Assembly: GCF_030052815.1 (NCBI RefSeq)
Contig: NC_079495.1
Coordinates: 55,220,773-55,284,772, forward strand
Direction: 5' to 3'
Origin: Hevea brasiliensis
Taxonomy: Eukaryota; Streptophyta; Magnoliopsida; Malpighiales; Euphorbiaceae
DNA length: 64,000 nt
Positions 23,834 through 35,265 of the stretch are shown here, in pieces (within the stretch, counting starts at the first letter, position 1; each line of letters opens with the position of its first letter). Below the pieces are notes generated by a model, which worked only from the letters and a program-made list of their open reading frames with translations, was not told the origin of the DNA and made no database searches. The translations under genes and the position numbers were made by a program.

Positions 23834-24478
23834 TGGACAGATAAATGTCAACAAAGTTTTGATGAGTTGAAGAGGAGTTTCACTGAAGCTCCAGTTCTCA
23901 CTTTACCTACTCCGAGTAAAGAATACACAGTTTATAGTGATGCTTCTCACAATGGGCTAGGCTGTGTACTGATGCAAGATTGGAATGTCATTGCTTATGC
24001 ATCACGCCAGCTGAAACAACATGAGAGGAACTACCCAACACATGATCTGGAGCTAGCAGCTATTGTTTTTGCTCTGAAGATCTGGAGACACTATTTGTAT
24101 GGGGAGAAATGCTACATTTACACAGATCACAAGAGCTTGAAGTACTTAGGAACCCAGAAGGAATTAAATTTGAGGCAGAGGAGATGGTTAGAACTCATCA
24201 AAGATTATGATTGCTTAATAGACTATCAGCCAGGGAAAGCAAATGTGGTGGCTGACGCCTTAAGTCACAAGACTATGGCAAGTCTCAGAGTTTCTCCTTT
24301 GTCCATGGTATGTGAATTGAAAGCACAGCATGCCAGTTTAGAGATTGATGATGAGGGACAGACAGTAGTTGCATGGCATGTACAGCCAGTGTTGATTGAT
24401 CAGATCAGAATGGCTGCTCAGAGTGATGAAAAATATCAGAAGCTACTGAAAAGAAGTCCAGCAGGGCAAGAAACCTGA
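23834..24478 (+). pseudogene. Gypsy-A RNase H, broken
   Basis: It continues the RT frame after one stop. It carries [16 protein letters not shown] (first acidic residue), [27 protein letters not shown] and [11 protein letters not shown], the standard Ty3/gypsy RNase H signature, and ends with the link [18 protein letters not shown] frameshift close to 24478 separates it from integrase. Confidence 0.9.
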
Positions 24479-25632
24479 ATTCTCTGTGAGAGATGATGGT
24501 TTATTGCTACATCAGGGCAGAATGTGCGTTCCTAATGATGCTGAATTGAGACAGATCATTATGAAGGAGGCACATGAGTCTCCATTTGCTATGCACCCTG
24601 GTGGAACTAAAATGTACAGAGGGCTGAAAGAGCATTACTGGTGGATGGGTATGAACAGAGATATAGCTGAATTTGTTTCCGAATGCCTAACTTGTCAGTA
24701 AGTAAAGGCAGAACATCAAGTTCCAGCTGGTTTGTTACATCCTTTGTCAGTACCAGAGTGGAAATGGGAACGAATAACTATGGATTTTGTTACAGGACTT
24801 CCAAGGACACAGAGTAGTCATGATGCAGTATGGGTTATAGTTGACAGATTGACCAAGTCTGCTCACTTTTTACCAGTTCAGATGGACTATAGCCTGGAAA
24901 GATTGGTACATATATGAGATTGTAAAATTGCATGGAGTTCCAGTATCAATTGTGTCTGACAGAGATCCTAGGTTCACTTCTAGATTCTGGGGTAGTCTTC
25001 AGAGAGCCCTAGGAACTAGATTGAACTTCAGCACAACATTCCACCCACAGACAGATGGCCAGTCTGAAAGGGTTATTCAGATATTGGAGGATATGCTACG
25101 GGCTTGTGTGATTGAATTTGAAGGTAGTTGGGATACACACTTGCCTTTGATTGAGTTTGCTTATAACAACAGCTACCAATCAAGCATTGGGATGCCTCCA
25201 TATGAAGCTTTGTATGGCAGAAATTGCAGAACTCCCTTATGTTGGGATGAAGTAGGTGAGAGGAAGATGATTGGACCAGAAATTGTTCAGCAGACAGAGG
25301 AAAAGATCAGATTGATTAGAGATAGACTCAAGGCTGCATCAGACCGTCAGAAGTCCTATGTTGATCTAAAGAGAAGAGATATTGAATATGCAGTGGGTGA
25401 AAAGGTATTCCTCAAAGTTTCTCCTTGGAAGAGGATTATGAGATTTGGCAGAAAGGGGAAACTGAGTCCTCGTTTCATCGGACCATATGAGGGTCTGGAA
25501 AGAGTGGGTCCTTTGGCACATCAGTTGGCATTACCTCCAGAGCTACCAAGGATACATAGTGTCTTCCATGTGTCCATGTTAAGGAGGTATAGATCTGACC
25601 TGTCTCATGTACTATCAGTTGAAGAGATTTAG
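24479..25632 (+). pseudogene. Gypsy-A integrase, three open pieces
   Basis: Integrase inserts the DNA copy. The zinc domain is in 24486-24701 (HESPFAMHPGGTKMYRGLKE, then CLTCQ), followed by TAA where a Gln codon is expected. The core is in 24732-24917 (TMDFVTGLP, first Asp) and 24928-25632 ([12 protein letters not shown], second Asp; [10 protein letters not shown], catalytic Glu). Near 24915 a small change turns an expected I-S-E-I region into a stop. After ERVIQ the coding runs straight into ILEDMLRACV with no insert, unlike gypsy-D. A TAG at 25630 separates it from the chromodomain. Confidence 0.92.
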
Positions 25633-25815
25633 GTAAATCCAGACCTCTCATATGAGGAAGAACCCATAAAAATTCTAGCTTATGAGGTGAAGCAGCTGAG
25701 GAACAAACAGATACACCTGGTTAAAGTGCTGTGGAACCATCATTCAGGCCAGGAAGCTACTTGGGAACGTGAAGAGGATATGAGGAGACAGCACCCACAG
25801 CTATTCAGAGACTAA
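25633..25815 (+). pseudogene. Gypsy-A chromodomain (integrase C-terminus)
   Basis: Sixty codons follow the TAG at 25630 in the same frame: YEEEPIKILAYEVKQLRNKQ, then LVKVLWNHHSGQEATWEREE, then DMRRQHPQLFRD and TAA. This is the chromodomain type found at the integrase end of Tekay/Del chromoviruses, thought to steer insertion to heterochromatin. That role fits the heavily nested setting. Confidence 0.88.
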
Positions 25816-25847
25816 TGCCAGGTAAAATTTTGAGACGAAATTTATTT

Positions 25848-25860
25848 AAGGGGGGGAGAA
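25848..25860 (+). other. Polypurine tract, gypsy-A
   Basis: AAGGGGGGGAGAA, one base before the 3' LTR start at 25862. Confidence 0.92.
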
Positions 25861-25861
25861 T

Positions 25862-28800
25862 TGTAACACCTCTATGTTCGATAGTGCGTTCTACTGTTCC
25901 GGTGGCTAGTGTTATCCGGACAGCTAGGATGCCTAGAACTACACTTCATTATGAGTGAGGAGACATAAAATAATGAAATACAAGAAGAGAAAATACAAGA
26001 AAAACAAAGGAAAAATAATAGCAAAGAAATGTAACCAAGTTAAGCGAGCCGAGAACCCTAGTGATGGGTGACCGCACCGGGAAGTCACGGCGTGGACCGT
26101 TGACTAGCCCTGGACTGCGGGGAACCCTGAAAAATATTTTTAGGACTTAAAGAGACATCAATTGAAGTATAAATATCATTAGAAATATCAAAGAAAAATT
26201 AATTAATTAGTACAAAGAAAAGTGAGAAATCAAAAAACAGACAAAATCCGGTGTTACCGAAAAATCGGGAATGTAACCCGAAAACGGGCATTATAGTCAT
26301 TTGACATCCCGACTTGTATTTTGACCTAAATGTCCATTAAAAATAAATAATATTACACTTGGAAAATATAATGAAAAATTAAATTGATGGTACCTAAAGT
26401 AAATAGCAAAAATTATGGGTTAATGTGGAATAAATGAAAGTTAAACTTATAATATGCTTTAAATTGTGTAAGTGGACCACTAAGGAATAAACTAAACACT
26501 AAATGGGCAGGTGTACACCTATTACACAATCTGCAATTTCATTTTTCTCCAACTCCTCCATCCATGCCGAAATGAAGAAATGGGAAACCTCCATTGCCGT
26601 GTTGCATAAAGCTTCATCCACTCCTTCATTTTACCTCTAAACACCTAGGTAGCTTCATTAAAAATTATCCCCACTTCACAAGGAAGAAGTAGATACCAAT
26701 ATTAAGAAGTTTTAGTGAAGATTAAGCAAGTCCCAACAATAGGTAAGTTTGAGTTTTTGAATATTTCTTTGTTAAAGTTTGAAAACATGTTATGGGTGTT
26801 TGCTTTGTGAAGAAATTTTTAAGTTTTGAGGAGTTATTGATATATCCAATTTGGAAAGCCATGGAGTTGTATATTTGATGATTTATTCTTACATATATTT
26901 GATGGGAATTTATGTTGAGTAGGGTGATTAATGTCCTAGTAAGTTATTTCCATGTATATGTGGTGATTGTGCAATTGGGATTGAAGTTGACGAAATTATG
27001 GACACTTTGGCAATGTGAAGCATTTCGGCAGCCTTGAGGCTTCTTGATGAGTGTTTAAATTCATGAAGATATTGGGTAAATTGTGACATTGAGGATTGAT
27101 GAATATGTATGTAAATTGGTTGTGGAAATTGTATGTAACAATTAGGAGTGTTTATGTGTATTTATAGTTGTATTTGGACTTTGTGAATTAGAGTTTCATT
27201 TGGTGTATTGAAGATAATTGTATTCTGCCAAAGTGACTTTAAAGTGAAGTGATATATGGTTTTGGTAATGTACCAAAACAGAATTGGTAAGAGAAGTGGA
27301 CTTGTAGCAAGGTAAATGTGTAATGGATAGATGTATAAGCAATGTAATTAAGGACAGTATGCATTTCAGCCTATAACTCTAAATATGTAACTCCAATTGG
27401 TATGAGACCAATTGGAGGTGAAACTAGGCACAAAATGTGCCAACTTTCATGAAGGAAACATACCAAAATTCTGTTTGCAAGGTAGCTTGAAAAATGACCA
27501 AATCCGGATTAAGTGCAAGTGAGGCCTGAAAACTGACCATTTGGGCAGCAGTTAGTGTTTAGGCCATAACTCACTCAAAACAGGTCCAATTGACCTGAAA
27601 TTTTAACCATGAATAGTTAAGACCCATATCTACAAGTCTTATGAAGACACCAAAGCCCAGAAATGACCATAAGCAAGTCAAACAGCTTGCACAAGTTCGG
27701 GTCCAAAAACTGGCCGAACCAAAGTTGACCAAAATTGACCTAAAATGACCAAATTTGATGCCATTTGACCAGCAATAGTAAAATGACCATAACTTGGTCT
27801 ACATAACTCAGAATGACCTAAAATTTTGCCCCGCGTTCCATAAGACATAGATCTACAAGTTTGTAGTTTTGACCGAAACCCAAAAACCGAGGGAACTAGG
27901 TCGTCCGGCTAGGTCAAACTAGTATCCCGGAATCCAGCAAGTTGCAATAAAATGCACTAAACAAGGAAATGAAATTGGTAACATGTACCAACCCTAAAAG
28001 ACTATCGAATGTGACATATTAGTAACACTAAAACCTAATTTACCTAGAACGCATCGAGGGTCGATATATTAGGTGATTAAGCAAATAATAGTTTTCAGTG
28101 AATTACTTATCAAGCATTATCGATAGAGACAGTTTAATTTAGTACTGAAACACTTCAAATTGTGTTTCTTAGTTAGTAAAGACTCAGGGAAAGGGAAGGA
28201 AACACTGAGTCTAGACCAGGAGACAGTTATCAGAGGTTTGTGCACAACAACTATTTCTTTTGAATTTTTCAATTGAAATGAATTATGACCATTTGTACAT
28301 TATTGTTTTAAATTGTGGAAATGTGTTGAATGGATATTTATTGCTTGAAAAGCATTGTAAATGGTTTGAAACTGTGTAAAATTTTTGAATGATATTGATG
28401 GATACTTATTGATTGAAAAGCATTGGAAATGGTTTGAAACCACAGCTATCATGTATACTGATTGTATTCCTCGCTAGCTTGTCTAGTGGGACGAATTGAA
28501 TTCCCTCTCTGGCTGAAGTGTTGAGGTGTGTGCCTGTTGAGGATGAATTGGATGAGTACTCATATTTTTGCTAGCTAGCTATGTTATTCCTCATTAGTCA
28601 TCGACTTTTGGGACGAATTGAATACCTCATTAGCCATCGGCTTTTGGGACGAATTGAACTTTGGAACATGATTAAGCTGTGTGTGATTTATTGATTTGTA
28701 TTATGAGATTGTGAAATGGAGTTAAATCCTTATTGACATTTACTGTCTTTTGAAGTTAACTATGTTTTGATCTCTGAGATTTATTGTGATATTGTGTTAA

Positions 28801-29551
28801 ATTCCTTCTGACACTCATTGTCTTGAATTTAACTATGATTTTACATATCCATCATTTAAATGATTTATGAATTGTGATTTAAAGTTGTATTTGGTTAATG
28901 TTGTGCACCACTGAGACATTGTCTCAGCGATAGCTTTTTATTGCTGTCGCAGGTAGACAGACAGACAGGGCAGCAGACTAGGCTGCTAGTACCTCCAGCG
29001 AGAGATTACCGGGTATAATGAGTATACCAACATTTTGCATTTTGTACTGTAATGTATGACCACTGTATGTACATATTGTTTTTGATTTTGAGCAGTTGTA
29101 AATTCAAATTGTACATTGAAGTTGTAAAATAATTATGAGTTATTTTGGCTTGTAAAAATTGTATTATATTTCTTTTATCTCAGTCTTTGAAAAATCACTG
29201 TGGATTTGAGTTGAGAAAAATGTTGTGTTGAGAACATGTTGGAGTTGAGATTTGGAAAAATATTGAAGTGCTTTTTACAGGTTTTCTGAAGAACTGTTTT
29301 ATCCAAAATACAGATGGTACTCTGCCAAAATTTTTACAGAAATTCCAAATAATTCAAATGTGTTAGTTCTATCACTTCAGTTCAAAATGGTTTTTAACAC
29401 CTGTAAATAGTGCTCACCACTGTAAAAGAAGTAAGAAAAGTTTTTAAAATCCCTTGTAGTGTATTTAATGGGTTATCAGTAGACGGAGTTGGTGATTCAT
29501 TAGGTATACTACGGGATTATGTTATGCCTTACAGAGGGGTAGGGTGTGACA
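25862..29551 (+). repeat. Gypsy-A 3' LTR, 3690 bp
   Basis: It starts TGTAACACCTCTATGTTCG and ends GGTAGGGTGTGACA, and is uninterrupted. It preserves the empty site of solo LTR E (near 26117). The paired hairpins lie at 28911-28950. It contains two near-copies of CCTCATTAG...GGGACGAATTGAA at about 28588-28660. Confidence 0.95.
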
Positions 29552-30977
29552 TTTCTGGGCAGGGTTTCTTCAATAAATTTGTGCCATTATGTGTCTAGGT
29601 TCATGTCCAATTGGCCTTGCACCAATTGAACCTATACAACTCCATTTATAGTTGCCCAAACCCACTGGACTCACAACCAGTCCTACAGGTCACCAAGGGC
29701 AGCTTACCCAAACTCAAATACCAAGCACAACTCACTTTATTTTCTCATCATACACATTCAAACAGTCACTAATTGAACATTACAAGGTTAATGAACCATC
29801 ACTTGAGCAAACCCTAATGTTATTCAAATGTCTAAGTTCTCAAGTTCATTCATGCATTATACTTGCATTTCACTTACACAATCATGTTCAAGCACTCATC
29901 TCATGCTATGGGCAGCTCATAAACACTTTACTTCAAGTAAATTCATCAAACCCTAACCACCTCTAAGCTGCCAAAATTGTAGGGGTGAATATACATAAGT
30001 TTTATTTTGTTTTTCTTACAATTTCCATTTATCTCATGTTAATAAACATGAATTAAACAAGAATGGAAGGAGATTAGTCACTAACCTTATTGGAGCTACT
30101 CCCAAGCTTGCCAAAACCTTTCTTTTTCCTCTTCAAATTGCTGCCTAAGGCTTGCTTTAGTGGTAGGGATAATTTTTCATGAAGAGAAGTTAGGGTTTAG
30201 AGGTGATTTGGTGGGTTGTCTCAAGCTTGCCTTACGCTTTCATGGAGGAATGGGAGCTTTCATGGAGGAATGGGTTAGGGAGAGGGAAGATGAGAGTCAC
30301 GGCTGGAAATGGGAAAGGGAAGAAACAGATTGGTTTCTTCAAATTTTCAGCCCATTTTATGCTTTTTAAGTGGTTTATGGACATATGTCACAATGTGATT
30401 GGGTGGGAGTGCTTTAGTGACATCATGTGATGTCATAATTGACATTTTCTTGCATTTTCTTTTCTTTTCTTCTCTACTCATTTTCAATTTAATTTTTAGT
30501 AATATTTATTCACATTTCATGTCATAATAATTATTTACTTAACTGGATAAGTTGGCCAAAAATCACCTGTGAAGGCGAGATGACCAAAATGCCCTCCATT
30601 TGGCTTAACAGACTAAAATTATCTGTACTGATTGAAAAACTTTTCTAAGCATTTTCTTGGCATTCTAATGCCATAGAACCCTCAATGACTCTTCTTTAGA
30701 GTCCCAAAAATTATTTTATGAATTTTCTCCTCGGTCTAGGGCACTTAGTTACGAGGACCGCAACTTCCCACTGGGTTACCCATTGATAGGGCACCGGCTC
30801 ACTTAACTTGGTTGTAATTTTTTTCTAAAATTTTTCCTACATTTTTCTTGTTAATATTTATGTTAATTATGGTTGCTTACTTTAGTTTAAATATTTTTCC
30901 AGACGTTCTAGCTGTCCAGACCGACACTGGTCAATGGAATAGTAGAATGTACGGAATGGTACAGTGAGGGTGTTACA
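29552..30977 (-). repeat. Gypsy-C 3' LTR, right segment
   Basis: It starts with the second TTTCT copy and continues the LTR interrupted at 14396, ending GAGGGTGTTACA. It matches 58882-60277 in the partner LTR. A 20-bp unit (GCTTTCATGGAGGAATGGGA) is duplicated in tandem at 30236-30274; the partner LTR has one copy. The paired motif TGACATCA-TG-TGATGTCA lies at 30418-30435. Confidence 0.92.
30418..30435 (-). promoter_or_regulatory. Paired TGACATCA / TGATGTCA element, gypsy-C
   Basis: A perfect inverted repeat with a 2-bp spacer, 542 bp from the LTR 5' end. The partner LTR has the same at 59727-59744. Confidence 0.55.
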
Positions 30978-30990
30978 ACTCTTCCCCTCT
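30978..30990 (-). other. Polypurine tract, gypsy-C
   Basis: On the minus strand AGAGGGGAAGAGT, directly before the 3' LTR. In gypsy-C it follows within about 60 bp of the end of gag, because pol is missing. Confidence 0.85.
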
Positions 30991-31041
30991 AATTTAAATT
31001 TCATCCTCGAAATTTACCTGACTTAAGTAATCGTGGAGTTG

Positions 31042-31811
31042 CTACGTCCTTGTTTCTACACTTCCTTGTATCGCCTCATCATTGTCTGGGTTTGGCTCTT
31101 CCTGAGCTTCTATAGCATATACCTGTGGTGCCACCCTGACTTCGGGCCTTTCAACTGTCTCAGAAATAATCTTCTGTGAAATGTCAGTCGTTTCTGCTCT
31201 ACCCGATCTTTTACCCCTTTGAACTGTAGGGGCAGGTCTATCAACTTGTACTGGAGCTATTGAATCACTCCTCTGAGGGCAATCTCTTATGAAATGATCC
31301 GTAGCCCCACACTTAAAACACTCTCCAGTTAATAGTCGACACTCCCCTCTGTGTCTCCCACCGCAGTGTATACATTCAGGCACTGGGGCAAATCCCCTTG
31401 TTTCTGTGCCTGGGAAGCTAGCTATAGATATTCCAATTTGGCCTCTCTGGCTCTATGTCTGATCTTGTGAACCAGAACCCTTAAACTTCTTACTATCAGT
31501 TGGTATACTTGACTGCCCTGGTCCAAATTCCCTCTTACACTGCCTATCTTTCCTATTCTGTTCACTTATTCTGACCCTTTCTGCTTTCAGTGCGGCTTCA
31601 ACTAATTTTGTGAAGTCCACAATCCCCAAGGCAGTGATCAATATTTTAATGTTGTCATTTAGCTCCTCTTTAAACCTTCTGCATCTCTCTGCTTCTGTGG
31701 GGACTATCTCTCTTCCGTAGTGGCTTAATCTGACAAACTCCTTCTCATACTCCGCTACTGATAGTTGTCTCTGCCTCAGGTTAATGAATTCTCTCCTCCT
31801 ATCTTCTAGGT
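31042..31811 (-). pseudogene. Gypsy-C gag, C-terminal part
   Basis: It continues the gag interrupted by gypsy-D. Reading across the join with one TAGGT removed is in frame: KKYVGSVYL, then EDRRREFINLRQRQLSVAEY. It carries the gag core end (AERCRRFKEELNDNIKILI), a basic linker, a Cys/His cluster (CIHCGGRHRGEC) and a CCHC knuckle (CFKCGATDHFIRDC). Coding ends at 31042 just past EAQEEP, where gypsy-D continues into protease. The sequence that follows matches the far end of gypsy-D pol next to the polypurine tract, so about 3.5 kb of pol was deleted. Confidence 0.88.
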
Positions 31812-32438
31812 TGTGACACCCCTTACCCGTCTACAGTGTAGCTGAGCAAGTTATGCCACTCAGTGTGCCGGAGCACCAATTCATATTCTAATTACAATTT
31901 ATCCCTTTTAATTCATTTATTTATAATTTTTGATAAATCTGAATTTTTCTGAAATTTTTATAGAAAATCCAGTAGAGTGCCGGCTGTAAATTGGAAAAAA
32001 AGTTCTTCTGAACCTGTTTAAAAACACTTCCAATATAATTTCCAAATTCAGACTTCATTATACACGCATATCTCAACTCAATATCAAAATCTCAATACTA
32101 TTTTTAGAACTTTTCTGTTCACTTCATCACTTGAAGCACATTTATAAATATTTCTCAACATTTCATTTTTCCACATACATTATACAGAAAATTTCAATAA
32201 CATGAAATTTCATATATTTACATCATCAAATAATTTCAAGAGTTTATAGTTACAATCCAAAACTAATACAAAATACAAAATACAAAATGCTACCCCAAAG
32301 TCCTAATGTCGTACCATGTGCACTGCAGATGTGAGGTGACTCTGGACTCCGGATGCAGGTCTGAAAGTTCACCTGGTCTGATGTCTGCTAGGCTCCCCAG
32401 CTAGGTCTCCAGTACCTACACGTGGCAAAAGCGACGCG

Positions 32439-32456
32439 CTAAGCAATTTTGCTTAG
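32439..32456 (-). repeat. Conserved LTR hairpin, gypsy-D 3' LTR
   Basis: CTAAGCAATTTTGCTTAG, an 8-bp perfect stem. The partner LTR has CTAAGCAATTCTGCTTAG at 53851-53868. Confidence 0.7.
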
Positions 32457-33050
32457 TGGTGACAATATAAAATAAAATAAAATAAAATAAAAATAAGTAT
32501 GCAGAATGTATGATTACATTTTTGGGTAGACTTAATTTCTGATATTTATTGCAGTATTATTCGATTAAAATTTGGTAAAATTTATTATCATTGCCCGAGT
32601 AACCCATATTAGTCGACTGGACTGGATAAATGGGTAAACTGGCACTGGGTGCTAGGTACCTCGGACCATCACACCATCGGTCACATTGTGTCTCCCGGTG
32701 TGCAACAGAATAACTAATAAGCTGTAATTATTATCAGGGATAAAGCCCAAGTGTAACAACTTAAATAACATAGCCAAAGGCTATTATGTCACAGAATGGC
32801 ATGGAAAGCCATGAAACACAGAATGGCATGAAGCCATATGCAGTACTGCTAACAGAACCCTATTGGCATGCCAATTAATCCAAATCAATCTTGCTAGGTG
32901 TACTAGGGCATGTTACACTTTTAAATTGTATAATTCTAGAAATTTAAATTTAGGTGTTACTATTTATTTCATTAGTCAACTAAAATGTTGACTTTTGCAT
33001 AGGCACTAGGTACATTGGTTTTAATACCCCCAACATACCACATTTTGCAT

Positions 33051-33155
33051 TCTAAAATTGTTGGTATTGATTGCCAATACCATTTTCTAAAATTGTTGGT
33101 ATTGATTGCCAATATCATTTTCTAAAATTGTTGGTATTGATTGCCAATACCATTT
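33051..33155. repeat. 35-bp tandem repeat, three copies
   Basis: Units starting TCTAAAATTGTTGGTATTGA at 33051, 33086 and 33121, nearly identical. The 5' LTR of the same element has one copy (near 54452), so the expansion happened after insertion or during the last replication cycle. Confidence 0.9.
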
Positions 33156-34443
33156 CTAAACTTAATGCTAATTGGATAGGATTTTCAGTTTTCATGCTTT
33201 GTCTTTACTGTTCCATTAGTCATTTTTGTGGTGGGAATTTGGTAAAATGATCAACATGAAAGTTGTTTCTTATTTTGTCTAGTTGCAGTTCCTTTTTTGA
33301 ATCACTCCATTTGGAGTTTTGTAACTCAAGTTATGGCCCAATAACCACAACTGGCCGGATTATGATTTTTCCAGAATTTCTGGACTGACTAAATCTACAG
33401 TGTTAGAAGCAGTGACTTCAGGTCACTTTTTAAATATGTTATGGTCATAATTTGGGTTAGGTTTCTTCATGAAAGTTATTGGTCTATATCTCAGCTTGTT
33501 TCTGGTAAATGTTTAGGTCAATTGGACCTTTCTACACTGAGTTATGGCCAAATGACTAAGCACTGTTCATTTGGTCATTTTGCCCAGGTAGAATGCAGGT
33601 CACCCGGATTAGAGCAATCTTTTGGTCAACTTAGTTTGGTTTTTTGGGCAGGATTTCTTCACCAAAGTTGTGCCATTATGTGTCTAGTTTCATGTCCAAT
33701 TGGCTTTGCATCAATTGAACCTCTACAATTCTAGTTATTGCTACCTAAACTTGCTGGACTCATGCCCAGTCCTATAGGTCACCAAGGGCAGCCACACCAA
33801 ACTCCAATCCCACTACACAATTCACTTCATTTTTTATTTAAACAGAACCAAATGGTCACTAATTGACCATTAAAATCTACTTTCATCATCACATGGTCAA
33901 AGTCTCATTTTTCACCCCAAACCCTAACTCAAACATTGCAAATCATGCATTATCATTGCACTTCATCAATCCACTTAAGAGATGCATATTGAGGGCAGCC
34001 ATACTACCATTTTAACTCCATAAAACTCATCACAATCATACCTCAACCAAGGCTGCCGAAATTTAGGGATGGCATACAAATGGTATTTCATCAATTTCTT
34101 TGTCATTTGCACTCATTCATAGTCCTTAAACATGAATTTGAAATGAAAACCAAGGTTAGGTCACAAACCTGTAATGGAGTGAAGTTTCCCACTTGCTAGG
34201 GTTCTTCCTTTCCTTTTCTTTTTGCTCCCAAAAGACTCTCCACTTGCTAGGGTTGTTAACGGCCTTCACCGTCACTTCCCCTTCGGGTTACTGATCACTG
34301 GGGTTTCGACTCGTTTAACCTTAGTGTATTTCATTTCTAAAAAATTTCTCTTGATTTTTATGAGCATTATTTAATTTGTTTATAACTCCTCACTCTAGTC
34401 TATTTATAATTTCAAACATTCTAGCTGTCCGGACCGACATTGG

Positions 34444-35265
34444 TCACTGGAACAGTAGACTGTACGGACTAGCTAAAGTGAGGATATTACAACTCTTCCC
34501 CCCTAAATAAAAATTTCGTCCTCGAAATTTACCTGATGCAAACAGTTGAGGGAACTGTTGCCTCATTGTCTCTTTACTTTCCCAAGTTGCCTCTTCAGTG
34601 TTGTGGTGCCTGTAAAGCACTTTCACCAGTGGAATTTGTTTATTTCTCAGTTCCTTCACTTCCCGAGCTAGGATCTGTATAGGTTCTTCTGTATATGTCA
34701 AGTTCGGTTGGATTTCAATCTCTTCCATGGAAATGACATGTGAAGGGTCTGAGCGATATCTTCTCAGCATAGAAACATGGAATACATTATGAATTTTATC
34801 CAGTTCTGGTGGTAAAGCTAGCCGATAGGCCACTGGTCCCACATGTTCAATGACTTTATATGGGCCAATGAACCTAGGGCTTAACTTACCCTTTCTCCCA
34901 AACCTCAGTACTTTCTTCCATGGTGAGACTTTGAGAAACACTTTATTGCCAACTGCATACTCTATCTCTTTTCTCTTCAAGTCGGCATATGATTTCTGTC
35001 TATCTAAGGCAACCTTTAAGTTAGCTTTGATTATCTTTACTTTTTCCTCAGTCTATTTCACCAGGTCTGGTCCTACCAGCTTATCTTTGTCCAATTCAGT
35101 CCAACACACTAGGATTCTACATTTCCTCCCATATAGTGCTTCATACTGAGCCATTTGAATGCTAGCTTGGTAGCTATTATTATATGCAAATTCTGCCAGT
35201 GGGAGGTATCTATCCCAACTCCCCTCAAACTCAATGACACAACTCCTTAGCATATCCTCCAGGAT
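34444..35265 (-). pseudogene. Gypsy-D integrase C-terminal half and chromodomain
   Basis: It follows the intron-like insert on the minus strand: ILEDMLRSCVIEFEGSWDRY, AEFAYNNSYQASI and ALYGRKCR, then a stop at about 35053 (TAG where CAG is likely). It continues open from 34980 through FLKVSPWKKVLRFGRKGKLS, RFIGPYKVIEHVGPVAYRLA and VFHVSMLRRYRSD, and ends in a chromodomain (YTEEPIQILAREVKELRNKQ, then KVLYRHHNTEEATWESKE). The frame runs through the polypurine tract and stops at 34444, 47 bp inside the 3' LTR. Confidence 0.9.
34492..34505 (-). other. Polypurine tract, gypsy-D
   Basis: On the minus strand TAGGGGGGAAGAGT, directly before the 3' LTR. It lies inside the open pol frame. Confidence 0.88.

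Larger units (their letters stand above)
14397..29551 (+). mobile_element. Gypsy-A, full-length Ty3/gypsy (Tekay/Del-like) chromovirus
   Basis: Target duplication TTTCT at 14392-14396 and 29552-29556; the empty site is seen in the other gypsy-C LTR near 58882. It has 5' LTR 14397-21020 (with solo LTR E inside), primer site, gag, PR, RT, RNase H, IN, chromodomain, polypurine tract and 3' LTR 25862-29551. Without the solo LTR it is about 12.2 kb. The order RT before IN and the C-terminal chromodomain place it in the chromoviruses; the long LTRs suggest Tekay/Del. Stops and frameshifts occur in most domains, so it needs help to move. Confidence 0.95.
31812..34491 (-). repeat. Gypsy-D 3' LTR, 2680 bp, with a deletion
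   Basis: On the plus strand it begins TGTGACACCCCTTACCCG and ends GAGGATATTACA. It is shorter than the 5' LTR (about 3139 bp) because a stretch equivalent to about 55577-56120 is missing. The 15-bp CCACTTGCTAGGGTT occurs at 34189-34203 and again at the junction (34240-34254). A 35-bp unit is tripled at 33051-33155. The hairpin CTAAGCAATTTTGCTTAG is at 32439-32456. Confidence 0.92.

Noticed and set aside
29410..30430. Short open frames in the gypsy-A LTR end and gypsy-C LTR, including a Lys/Glu/Trp-rich one near 30160
   Set aside because: They lie in LTR sequence, differ between the two LTR copies (a 20-bp duplication falls inside) and resemble no known protein.
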